In this document: piece by piece, positions 51,557 to 59,095 of the stretch
Numbering within the stretch: the first letter of the stretch is position 1
Layout of the letters: each line of letters begins with the position of its first letter
From: F23-B02 sp963613665
GTDB lineage: Bacteria; Bacillota; Clostridia; Oscillospirales; Oscillospiraceae
Direction of reading: 5' to 3'
Assembly: GCA_963613665.1 (NCBI GenBank)
Contig: CAVEAL010000006.1
Location: 1-64,000, forward strand
Length of the DNA stretch: 64,000 bases
The notes under the pieces: model-generated
What the model saw: only the letters and a program-made list of their open reading frames with translations
The model's database searches: none
Told to the model about the DNA's origin: nothing
Made by a program: the position numbers and the translations under genes

Positions 51557-52780
51557 ATGGGTCTTATAAGAGCAGGCGTCGGAGCTCTCGGCGGAACACT
51601 GGCCGATCAGTGGAAGGAGTTTTTCTCCTGCGACGCGATAGACAAGGATACGCTTGTCGTTAAAGGCGTAAAGCGCATCGGATCACGCTCGTCGAATACG
51701 AAGGGCAGTGACAACATCATTTCCAACGGCTCAGGCATTGCGGTAGCGGACGGTCAGTGCATGATAATCGTGGAGCAGGGCAAGGTCGTCGAGGTATGCG
51801 CAGAGCCCGGACAGTTCACCTATGACGCTTCGACCGAGCCGAGCATCTTCGAAGGCAAGCTTGGTGACAGCATCAGGGAGACCTTCAAGACCGTCGGCAG
51901 ACGTTTTACCTTCGGCGGCGAAACCGGCAAGGATCAGCGCGTTTACTACTTCAACACCAAGGAGATAGTCGATAACAAGTTCGGCACGGCGACCCCTATC
52001 CCCTTCCGCGTTGTTGACAGCCGCGTCGGTCTCGACCTCGATACCGGCGTAAGGTGCAACGGCGTGTACTCGTACAAGATAACGAACCCCCTGCTGTTTT
52101 ACAGCAATGTCTGCGGCAACGTAGAACAGGATTATGAGCGCTCGGAGATAGACTCCCAGCTCAAAACGGAGTTTGTGACCGCTCTTCAGCCTGCGTTTGC
52201 AAAGCTCTCGGAGCTTGAGCTGCGTCCGAATCAGATACCGGCGCACACAATGGAGCTGTGCGATCTGATGAACGAAACTCTCACGCGCAAGTGGTCCGAG
52301 GTGCGCGGTCTTAGCGTCGTTTCGATTGCAATGAATCCTGTCAGCATTCCCGACGAGGACGCAGAGATCATAAAGAAGCTCCAGCACGCTGCGGCACTTA
52401 CCAATCCCGCTCTCGCGGCAGGCACCCTCGTGGGCGCTCAGGCAGACGCCATGCGCACGGCAGCCGGGAACACGGCCGGCGCTATGGCCGGCTTTGTCGG
52501 CATGGGCATGGCCGCAAATGCGGGCGGCGCAAACGCACAGTCTCTCTACGGTATGGCGGCATCTCAGCAGCCCGCCGCACAGCAGACGGCAAATGCATGG
52601 ACATGCTCCTGCGGCGCTCTCAATAACGGCAGATTCTGCTCCGCGTGCGGCAGTCCCAAGCCGGCGGGCGCTAACAAATATAAATGCAGTAAGTGCGGCT
52701 GGGAGCCCGAGGATCCGGCGCATCCGCCGAGGTTCTGCCCCGACTGCGGCGATCCGTTCGATGATAACGACAAGGTGTAA
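51557..52780 (+). CDS. SPFH-domain protein with C-terminal zinc ribbons (YdjI-like)
   Basis: This 407-aa protein has an SPFH/virion-core-like region (residues about 20-290, GIAVADGQCMIIVEQGKVVEV and PIPFRVVDSRVGLD). Next comes an Ala/Gly-rich linker, then two zinc knuckles (CSCGALNNGRFCSACG and KCSKCGWE...FCPDCG). In Bacillus the homologue YdjI works with YdjG, YdjH and PspA in membrane-stress response and protein quality control. The same gene order (SPFH, zinc ribbon, TPM) is seen here, but no pspA is present. ATG 51557 has AAGGA 11 bases upstream. Confidence 0.88.
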   Translation: MGLIRAGVGALGGTLADQWKEFFSCDAIDKDTLVVKGVKRIGSRSSNTKGSDNIISNGSGIAVADGQCMIIVEQGKVVEVCAEPGQFTYDASTEPSIFEGKLGDSIRETFKTVGRRFTFGGETGKDQRVYYFNTKEIVDNKFGTATPIPFRVVDSRVGLDLDTGVRCNGVYSYKITNPLLFYSNVCGNVEQDYERSEIDSQLKTEFVTALQPAFAKLSELELRPNQIPAHTMELCDLMNETLTRKWSEVRGLSVVSIAMNPVSIPDEDAEIIKKLQHAAALTNPALAAGTLVGAQADAMRTAAGNTAGAMAGFVGMGMAANAGGANAQSLYGMAASQQPAAQQTANAWTCSCGALNNGRFCSACGSPKPAGANKYKCSKCGWEPEDPAHPPRFCPDCGDPFDDNDKV

Positions 52781-52785
52781 AAGCT

Positions 52786-53874
52786 ATGGGAAACGAAAAT
52801 CAGCTTCAATACAAATGTCCCTGCTGCGGCGGCTTCATAGCCTACGACAGCCGCTCAAGCAAGATGAAGTGTCCCTATTGCGACACGGAGTTCGAGCTTG
52901 AAACGCTCAGAAGCTACGACGAGGATCTCAAAAGCGACAAGGCCGACGATATGAGCTGGTCGTCAGATGACGACAGGGAGCATTTTGACGACGATGCCGA
53001 CGGCATGGGCGTTTACGCCTGCCAAAGCTGCGGTGGCGAGATAATCGCCGAGGAGACAACGGCGGCTACAAGCTGCCCCTTCTGCGGGAATCCGGTCATC
53101 TTCAAGTCGCGTCTGGCCGGTGAGCTCAAGCCTGACTATATAATCCCCTTCAAGCTCGATAAGAATGCCGCCAAGGAAGCTCTCAAAAAGCACCTGAGCG
53201 GCAGAAAGCTATTGCCGAAGCCGTTCAAAAGCGAGAGCCACATTGATGAGATAAAGGGAGTGTACGTTCCTTTCTGGCTGTTTGACACCGACGCGGACGC
53301 CGAGTGCCGGTACCGCGCGACAAAGACGCGCTTCTGGTCCGACGGAGATTTCGATTACACCGAAACGAGCCATTTCAGTCTCCTGCGCAGCGGCAGCATG
53401 GGCTTTGAGCACATTCCCGTTGACGGCTCAAAGAAAATGCCGGACGATCTCATGGAATCACTCGAACCCTTTGATTTCGGTCAGGCCGTTGAGTTTCAGA
53501 CGGCTTATCTCTCCGGCTATCTTGCCGACAAGTACGACGTCAGTGCGGACGAATGCAACGGCAGAGCCAACGAGCGCGTAAAGCGCAGCGCGGATATTGC
53601 CCTGCGCGGCACGGCAGTCGGCTATGACTCCGTAACGCCCGAGAATATCGCCGTTCAGTTTTCCGAAGGCCGGAAGCACTACGCCCTATATCCCGTGTGG
53701 CTTTTAAACACTACGTGGAACGGCAGCAGGTATACCTTTGCCATGAACGGTCAGACCGGCAAATTCGTCGGCGATCTGCCGGTGGACAAGGGCGCTTACT
53801 GGAAGTACTTCGGCGGCATCTTTGCCGCAGCATCGGTCATTGCATACGCCATAGAGCTGCTGCTGTTTCATTGA
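52786..53874 (+). CDS. Zinc-ribbon membrane protein (YdjG-like)
   Basis: This 362-aa protein has two N-terminal zinc ribbons (CPCCGGFIAYD...MKCPYCDTEF and YACQSCGGEI...SCPFCGNP), then a conserved beta/alpha region with PDYIIPFKLDKNAAKEALKK, GVYVPFWLFD and YPVWLLNTTWNGSRYTFAMN, and a C-terminal membrane helix (about 340-360). The C-x-x-C pairs suggest a structural metal site. It lies five bases after the SPFH gene and 11 bases before the TPM gene. Confidence 0.88.
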   Translation: MGNENQLQYKCPCCGGFIAYDSRSSKMKCPYCDTEFELETLRSYDEDLKSDKADDMSWSSDDDREHFDDDADGMGVYACQSCGGEIIAEETTAATSCPFCGNPVIFKSRLAGELKPDYIIPFKLDKNAAKEALKKHLSGRKLLPKPFKSESHIDEIKGVYVPFWLFDTDADAECRYRATKTRFWSDGDFDYTETSHFSLLRSGSMGFEHIPVDGSKKMPDDLMESLEPFDFGQAVEFQTAYLSGYLADKYDVSADECNGRANERVKRSADIALRGTAVGYDSVTPENIAVQFSEGRKHYALYPVWLLNTTWNGSRYTFAMNGQTGKFVGDLPVDKGAYWKYFGGIFAAASVIAYAIELLLFH

Positions 53875-53885
53875 GGAGGTGCGGC

Positions 53886-54761
53886 ATGAATAAAAAACTG
53901 TTATCTCTTCTGCTTGCGCTTATCCTCGCCGTTGCTCTTATCCCCGCCGTTCTGGCCGACAACTCCAAAAGCATCGTCTACGATCAGGAGGGGCTGTTTG
54001 ACGCATCCGAGCTTGAAATGCTCAACACAAAGCTTGAGGAGCTGAGCAGAACATATGAGGTTGACGCAGCGATCGTCACGGCGGCCTCGCTCGACGGCAA
54101 GACCGCACAGGAATATGCGGACGATTTCTACGACGAAAACGGGCTCGGTCAGGGCGAGAACCTTGACGGTATAATGCTTCTCATAAGCGGAGCCGAGCGC
54201 CAATATGCAATAACGACATCGGGGAGCTGCATATATGCCTTCACGGACTACGACCTTGAGTACATATCCGAAAACTTTCTGCCCTCGCTCTCCGAGGGGA
54301 ACTGGTGCAGCGCCGGCCTGAGCTTCATAAACGACTGCGGTCCCTGCCTCGTCGCTGCGGATGAGGGCGATTACGTCTACGATCCCGACGACTTCAATAA
54401 CGACTATGACGGCAACTATAATCCGATCGGCTCGAGCGGCTATTTCAGTATCGCATGGCTCGGAATGGCGCTGTTTATCGGACTGATAGCCGCTCTCATC
54501 GGCATGAAGATCATGAAACGCGGCATGAAGTCGGTTTCCATGCAGTCCTCGGCCGCCGATTATCTGCGCGCCGGCAGCTTCAGACCCGGCAGGCAGCAGG
54601 ATCTGTTCCTGTATCACACAGTCACAATGACGGCACGGCCTAAGAATAACGATAACGACGGCGGCGGCCATCACGGCGGCTTCGGCTCGGGCGGCGGCTT
54701 CAGCAGCACGCACACCTCGAGCGGCGGCGCCACCCACGGCGGCAGAAGCGGCTCGTTCTGA
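53886..54761 (+). CDS. TPM-domain membrane protein (YdjH/YgcG-like)
   Basis: This 291-aa protein has a signal peptide (about 1-25), then a TPM phosphatase-like domain (about 28-160: IVYDQEGLFDASELEMLNTKLEEL, LDGIMLLISGAERQYAI). One membrane helix follows (about 195-217). The Gly/Ser/His-rich C-terminal tail (GGGHHGGFGSGGGFSS) is the usual ending of YgcG-type proteins. TPM proteins are extracytoplasmic, of unsettled function, possibly in membrane protein quality control. GAGGAGG precedes the ATG. It completes the SPFH-zinc ribbon-TPM set. Confidence 0.88.
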   Translation: MNKKLLSLLLALILAVALIPAVLADNSKSIVYDQEGLFDASELEMLNTKLEELSRTYEVDAAIVTAASLDGKTAQEYADDFYDENGLGQGENLDGIMLLISGAERQYAITTSGSCIYAFTDYDLEYISENFLPSLSEGNWCSAGLSFINDCGPCLVAADEGDYVYDPDDFNNDYDGNYNPIGSSGYFSIAWLGMALFIGLIAALIGMKIMKRGMKSVSMQSSAADYLRAGSFRPGRQQDLFLYHTVTMTARPKNNDNDGGGHHGGFGSGGGFSSTHTSSGGATHGGRSGSF

Positions 54762-54779
54762 CGGACAATTAAAAATCTC

Positions 54780-54811
54780 AAAACCGGAGTTGGTCAGACA
54801 GCTCCGGTTTT
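54780..54811 (+). terminator. Terminator of the SPFH/zinc-ribbon/TPM operon
   Basis: A 10-bp stem AAAACCGGAG/CTCCGGTTTT with a 12-base loop ends in four T. Confidence 0.75.
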
Positions 54812-54928
54812 CGAATAAATATGCAAATTTTTTAACATTTGCTCATTGCACTGTAGAATACGCCACAGGTTTTCACTGAGCATGCGTCTATAATAGAGGC
54901 AAAGGAAATTGGTAAAGGAGTATACAAC

Positions 54929-55669
54929 ATGGATCTGTACAACGCTCTAATAGAACACACTAATGAGCTTCTGGCAAAAGGCTCGCCCAGGGTATGGCCG
55001 TACAAGGCCGGAAAATCGTGGCCCGACCTCGGCTCGGCGGAGCTGGTACTCCAGTCCGACGCGGCATACGAGCTTGGCGCTCTCGGTCTGGGTTCGGCAA
55101 ACTACATCTGCACGACTACGAGCTCCGAGCTGGTAAACCGTGACGAGGTCGTGCTCTATGGCCCCGATCTCAAGGCCATCAAGAAGGACGTTCCATTCGC
55201 GCGCATAGTTCTGCTGCGCGTCGGCGTTCTCGAGGGTGAGGACGAGGAGGTATACCGTGCGCTCAAGGATATTGAGTTCTGCAAATACCACGTCTATCCC
55301 GAGGGCTACATGGTGCGCATGTCTCCCGAGAGCCACCGCGAGCAGGTGCGCGTTTCCAAGAAGGCGATAAAGCGCGGCATAAACTTTGAACAGGTCGGCT
55401 ACCGCTACATCGAGGCATACAAAAAAGACCCCAACGTTCTCAACGTCAAGGTCATTTTCATCACCGATCCCTCGCTTGACTTCAAGGCAATGCTCGAAAA
55501 CGCCAAGAAGGCCGATGCCATCACCAGCACCCTGACCCACATCATGGAGGGTCTTCCCACCGACTGCACCGTCTGCCAGCTCAAGGATATCTGCGACGAG
55601 GTCGAGGGCATGAAGGAGCTTCACTTCGGTGTCGGCGACAAGGGCGCAGGCAAAAAGGATCACCACTGA
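54929..55669 (+). CDS. CO dehydrogenase/acetyl-CoA synthase-related protein (orphan)
   Basis: This 246-aa protein resembles the CdhC/AcsB beta-domain family: YPEGYMVRMSPESHREQVRVS and, near the C-terminus, DCTVCQLKDICDEVEGMKELH, where three cysteines could bind metal. It is far shorter than a full acetyl-CoA synthase, and lacks its nickel-site domain. No CODH, corrinoid or methyltransferase gene is near. It may be a stand-alone regulator or a remnant with a new role. It is monocistronic, closed by a strong terminator, with AAAGGAG 9 bases upstream. Family assignment is moderate, from motif memory. Confidence 0.6.
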   Translation: MDLYNALIEHTNELLAKGSPRVWPYKAGKSWPDLGSAELVLQSDAAYELGALGLGSANYICTTTSSELVNRDEVVLYGPDLKAIKKDVPFARIVLLRVGVLEGEDEEVYRALKDIEFCKYHVYPEGYMVRMSPESHREQVRVSKKAIKRGINFEQVGYRYIEAYKKDPNVLNVKVIFITDPSLDFKAMLENAKKADAITSTLTHIMEGLPTDCTVCQLKDICDEVEGMKELHFGVGDKGAGKKDHH

Positions 55670-55681
55670 TATTTGAAATCA

Positions 55682-55713
55682 AAAATCCCCGACCGCTGTC
55701 GGGGATTTTTTTA
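55682..55713. terminator. Bidirectional terminator between the CODH/ACS-like gene and degV
   Basis: A 12-bp stem AAAATCCCCGAC/GTCGGGGATTTT with loop CGCT has T-runs on both strands. Confidence 0.85.
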
Positions 55714-56583
55714 TCTGCCTGCGCCTATGAAAAACAGCGAGAGCATGCCGGGACCGACGTGGATGCCGGTGTACGGCTCGTGGGCCGCAATGATGAGCTC
55801 CTGCGGCTCGGCTATGGCGCGCACCATCTCGGCAAGCTTTTCGGCATCCTCGGGGCAGTCGCCGTGGCTTATCGCAACGCGCTGCTGCTGCGGATTGACG
55901 GCCTTGGCCTCGTACTCGTGTGCAATGGCCTCGATGGCCTTCTTTCTGCCGCGCAGCTTTGAGAAGACGACTATCTTCCCTTCCTCATCGCCGCGCAGGA
56001 GAGGTTTTACGTTAAGCACCGTGCCGACCATCGCGGCAATTCCCGAAAGACGTCCGCCGCGGCGCAGATGCATGAGATCATCAACGGTGAAATATTCACA
56101 CAGGCCGCTGCGGTCGGATGCAAGGTGCTCGATGAGGGCGTTCATGTTAAGTCCCGCGTCACGGTAGTCAGCCGCTTTCATGGCAAGCAGGCCGATGCCG
56201 AGTCCCGCTCCCATGGAGTCGAAGATCTCAATACGGCGCTCGGGATACTTATCGCGCAGTTCCTCGGCGGCGAGACGGCCCGCATTGTACGTTCCGCTGA
56301 TGCCGGAGGAAATGCTTATGTAGACGATATCATTGCCTTTTGAAAGCTCCGTCTCAAAAGCTTCGGCGATATCGTGCGAATTGGTCATGCTCGTGCGCAC
56401 CTCGGTTTTGGCGCGGAGCATATCGTAAAAATCGTGTGCATCAAAATCCTCGGGAGCCTGAGGGCACTTTATGATCTTGCCGCCCAGCTCGTAGCTGCAC
56501 GCAATCACATGTATATTCAGCTCCTCGAGCTTTGCGGCAGGGATGTTGGCCGCAGAATCGGTAAATACTTCGATTGACATCAT
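55711..56583 (-). CDS. DegV-family fatty-acid-binding protein
   Basis: This 290-aa protein has the DegV pattern: EVFTDSAANIP, MTNSHD-type serine loop (RTSMTNSHDI), YISISSGISGTYNAG, and LRRGGRLSG. Members bind fatty acids and serve as FakB carriers that hand them to FakA kinase for phospholipid synthesis. No fakA gene is near. GGAGG is seen upstream of the ATG pair at 56583/56580. Confidence 0.92.
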   Translation of the reverse strand: MMSIEVFTDSAANIPAAKLEELNIHVIACSYELGGKIIKCPQAPEDFDAHDFYDMLRAKTEVRTSMTNSHDIAEAFETELSKGNDIVYISISSGISGTYNAGRLAAEELRDKYPERRIEIFDSMGAGLGIGLLAMKAADYRDAGLNMNALIEHLASDRSGLCEYFTVDDLMHLRRGGRLSGIAAMVGTVLNVKPLLRGDEEGKIVVFSKLRGRKKAIEAIAHEYEAKAVNPQQQRVAISHGDCPEDAEKLAEMVRAIAEPQELIIAAHEPYTGIHVGPGMLSLFFIGAGR

Positions 56584-56630
56584 ACACCTCCGTATGAGAA
56601 AGATACAGTGCGTACCTAATATGTTATATC

Positions 56631-56659
56631 ATATTACCGCATTTCCGGCGTTAAGTAAA
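56631..56659 (-). promoter_or_regulatory. Promoter of the degV-type gene
   Basis: Minus-strand TTTACT (56654-56659), 17-base spacer, TAATAT (56631-56636). Confidence 0.55.
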
Positions 56660-56713
56660 TACTTTTTATAAATAATAATCAATTTATTAAATAATAAGCA
56701 ATATTATATTTTC

Positions 56714-56742
56714 TTGTAATGCCTGCGCTTTGGTGCTATAAT
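56714..56742 (+). promoter_or_regulatory. Promoter of the DUF1836 gene
   Basis: TTGTAA (56714-56719), 17-base spacer, TATAAT (56737-56742). It places the transcript start near 56749, just before the GGGGAGG at 56766-56772. Confidence 0.65.
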
Positions 56743-56780
56743 CATAAAACAACGAAACACAGCGCGGGGAGGTCTGACTT

Positions 56781-57371
56781 ATATATAACAGTAAGCTTGT
56801 TGCGGCAAAGCTGCGGCGCTGGGATAAATACATCACACGTTTTTCGCTGCCGTCATGGGATGAGCTTCCGGATTTTGAGCTGTATATGGATCAGGTCGTG
56901 TCGCTTGTATCGCGCTTTCTCGACCTGTTCCCGCACACACCGGACAGCGATCCGATCATAACTCCGAGCACGATAAACAACTATGTCCGCATGAAGATCA
57001 TGCCTGCTCCCGTTAAGAAAAAATATACGAGGATACATCTTGCCTATCTCATCATGATATGCACGCTCAAGCAGAGCCTTAGCATATCCGTTGTGAGCAG
57101 GCTTATTCCCATGGGAATAAACGAGGAAGAGGTCAGGGAGATATACGACGACTTCGTCATGCGCCACCGCAGTCTGTGCCGCCTGTGCACAGAGCAGGTA
57201 AAGCAGCTTGCGGTCGATGTGTTTGATCCGGCCTGCAAAGACGATGCCGCGGTCAAGCATCTTGTTGCGGAGTCGGCAATATACTCGCATTTGTACAAGC
57301 TTCTGACGGAAAAGATAGTCGCTCTGGCCATTGAGCCGAAGCCTGCTGACGATGAAGAAAAAAGCGAATAG
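56781..57371 (+). CDS. DUF1836-domain protein, apparent AUA start
   Basis: This 196-codon frame matches the DUF1836 family of putative regulators: RFSLPSWDELPDFELYMDQVV at the start, then ITPSTINNYVRMKIMP with helix-turn-helix-like spacing, KKYTRIHLAYLIMICTLKQSL, and a short acidic end. The family homology begins upstream of the first ATG (56886), yet the frame has no ATG, GTG or TTG there. A strong GGGGAGG lies 8 bases before an ATA codon at 56781, and a good promoter is in front. Initiation at ATA (as for infC) is therefore proposed; start at 56886 would cut off the conserved N-terminus. A base error is the other option. Confidence 0.6.
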   Translation: MYNSKLVAAKLRRWDKYITRFSLPSWDELPDFELYMDQVVSLVSRFLDLFPHTPDSDPIITPSTINNYVRMKIMPAPVKKKYTRIHLAYLIMICTLKQSLSISVVSRLIPMGINEEEVREIYDDFVMRHRSLCRLCTEQVKQLAVDVFDPACKDDAAVKHLVAESAIYSHLYKLLTEKIVALAIEPKPADDEEKSE

Positions 57372-57376
57372 ATCAT

Positions 57377-57409
57377 TGCCCCGAGTGCCGCAGCACTCGG
57401 GGCATTTTT
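57377..57409 (+). terminator. Terminator of the DUF1836 gene
   Basis: A 12-bp stem TGCCCCGAGTGC/GCACTCGGGGCA with loop CGCA and five T. The next gene on the minus strand ends at 57412. Confidence 0.88.
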
Positions 57410-57411
57410 CA

Positions 57412-58971
57412 CTATTCTGTTATAACTTCAAAGCCGTGCTCGCCGGTAAAGCTGCCGGCAAGGCCCTCGTCTATGTACACGGTCTTGAGCGCCGTGAGAG
57501 AGTCGAGCTCAGACCAGTCGGAAACGCCGCGCGTCCCGGTCAGACGAAGCATCGTAAGACCCGTGAAGTCTGAAAGGCCGCTTGTTGAATCGACCGTACA
57601 GCTTATAAGCTCAAGCTCCGTTATCGCGCGTTCACGGTCAAATGCGCTGAAAAAGCTGCCGCTGAGGTTGCAGTCACAGAGCTTTACGCTGCGCAGTGAA
57701 CTCATGTCAAGCACCTGCGAGATATCGCTCAGTGAGCAGTTTGAAAACGCAACGGACTGTATCTTCGTAAGCGGCTTGAATGCCGACAGATCTGTAACGC
57801 TTGCTCCGATAAACGAGGCGTGGGTAAGCTCGTGACATTTATTGAGATCGCCGAGCGAACCGACGGGATTATAGTTTGCGCTCAGCTTACGCAGCTCCGG
57901 CAGATTGCCGATGCCCGTAAGATCCGCTACGCGGCTGCCGTCAAGGTTCAGGCTCGTTATCGAGCGCGCGGGCATCGTATTGAGGCTGCCGAGGCTCTGA
58001 TACTGAAGCCACAGGGTCTTGAGACCGGTGAAATACGCGAGATCGGACAGATCGCTTACGCTTCCCCTGCTGACTGTGCGGCTGTTGCCCTGCCAATCGG
58101 TATACGACGCCGTTTTGTCGCTCTGGCTGAGCTTGCCTACACCGGAGACAGGCTCACTGAGGCTGTATTCGTCGCCGACGATGTACAGCTCCGTAAGCCC
58201 CTTGAGCTCACCGACGGTGATATCTCCGTCGGTCTTGCCGGTATACTCACGCGCGGCGTTTTCAAAGATACTGTTTTTAAATTCGCACACCGTATCGTCG
58301 GCAAGGGTCTCTATCTGCGTCGTCGGCGTGAGGAGCTTTTCGAGGTAGCCCGTAAAATAGCCGACAATGAGCGCTGCCAGAACAAGGCCGAACACAACGA
58401 CGGCGGCAGACCAGCCGACTATTTTTTTAGCCTTGCCGCTTTTCTTTTTTTCCTTTTTCTCTTTTTTCTTAGGAGGTGCCGCGGCAGCCGCCTTCTGAGT
58501 CACGGTGGTCGGACGAGGAGTGGACTCGGCAAAGTTTTCGCTGTTTAAAAGCGGTGCGCTGTACAGTTTATCGTAAAAATACTCGTCGCTGGGATAGGTA
58601 TATTTCATCAGTGCGTAGATGTTGCCTATCTGAAGCTCCATGCCCGGAGTGAGCGCAGTTTCCTCAACGAAAATGTTTATGGTCTTAATTTTTTTCGACT
58701 GCGCATAATGCATCTCGCGGCGGCAGTTATCCGAGCGCATGTAAGCATTTGATATGAATGCGACAACAAGATGCGCGTCGGCAAGGTGCGAGGCTATGCA
58801 CTCCTGCCACTCGCTGCCGACCTCTATTCCCTCGTCGTACCAGATGTTGTAGCCACGGCTGTGCATATCGCTGACTATGGGCAGGACGACATCGTCATCT
58901 GCATGCGCATAGCTTATGAAAATATACGGTTTATCACCCTCGTAGGGCTTAAAATACTCAAAATCGTTCAT
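57412..58971 (-). CDS. Membrane receptor-like protein: cytosolic TIR domain, helix, outer LRR domain
   Basis: This is a 519-aa protein in three parts. Residues about 12-135 are a TIR domain (YIFISYAHADDDVVLPIVSDM, GYNIWYDEGIEVGSEW, VVAFISNAYMRSDNCRREM), with Glu86 in the place of the catalytic glutamate of NAD-cleaving TIR proteins. A Pro/Lys-rich stretch (about 160-183) leads to a membrane helix (about 184-207). The Lys cluster predicts TIR inside and the rest outside. Residues about 245-519 hold about ten leucine-rich-type repeats (LKTLWLQYQSLGSL, ITSLNLDGSRVADL, LRKLSANYNPVGSL). AAGGAGAG precedes ATG 58971. The order is reversed from animal Toll-like receptors, but the topology is similar. 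No effector gene is adjacent. Its role in signalling or defence is inference. Confidence 0.85.
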   Translation of the reverse strand: MNDFEYFKPYEGDKPYIFISYAHADDDVVLPIVSDMHSRGYNIWYDEGIEVGSEWQECIASHLADAHLVVAFISNAYMRSDNCRREMHYAQSKKIKTINIFVEETALTPGMELQIGNIYALMKYTYPSDEYFYDKLYSAPLLNSENFAESTPRPTTVTQKAAAAAPPKKKEKKEKKKSGKAKKIVGWSAAVVVFGLVLAALIVGYFTGYLEKLLTPTTQIETLADDTVCEFKNSIFENAAREYTGKTDGDITVGELKGLTELYIVGDEYSLSEPVSGVGKLSQSDKTASYTDWQGNSRTVSRGSVSDLSDLAYFTGLKTLWLQYQSLGSLNTMPARSITSLNLDGSRVADLTGIGNLPELRKLSANYNPVGSLGDLNKCHELTHASFIGASVTDLSAFKPLTKIQSVAFSNCSLSDISQVLDMSSLRSVKLCDCNLSGSFFSAFDRERAITELELISCTVDSTSGLSDFTGLTMLRLTGTRGVSDWSELDSLTALKTVYIDEGLAGSFTGEHGFEVITE

Positions 58972-58983
58972 TTTTCTCTCCTT

Positions 58984-59025
58984 ATTGACAAAGTCAATTA
59001 TAGCTTTGCCGGCAGAGAAATGCAA
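58984..59025 (-). promoter_or_regulatory. Promoter and operator-like palindrome of the TIR-LRR gene
   Basis: Minus-strand TTGCAT (59020-59025), 17-base spacer, TATAAT (58997-59002). A perfect inverted repeat ATTGAC-AAA-GTCAAT (58984-58998) overlaps the -10 edge and the expected transcript start, a typical repressor position. Confidence 0.65.
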
Positions 59026-59065
59026 TTACAATTTTGTAAATCCGCCAATTATCGCACAGCGCCGA

Positions 59066-59091
59066 TATCCCCGAGCCAAGGCTCGGGGATA
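59066..59091. terminator. Hairpin downstream of larC
   Basis: A 12-bp inverted repeat (TATCCCCGAGCC/GGCTCGGGGATA) lies just past the larC stop. It has almost no loop and no T-tract, so it may be a transcript-end stabiliser rather than a full terminator. Confidence 0.5.
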
Positions 59092-59095
59092 AGGT

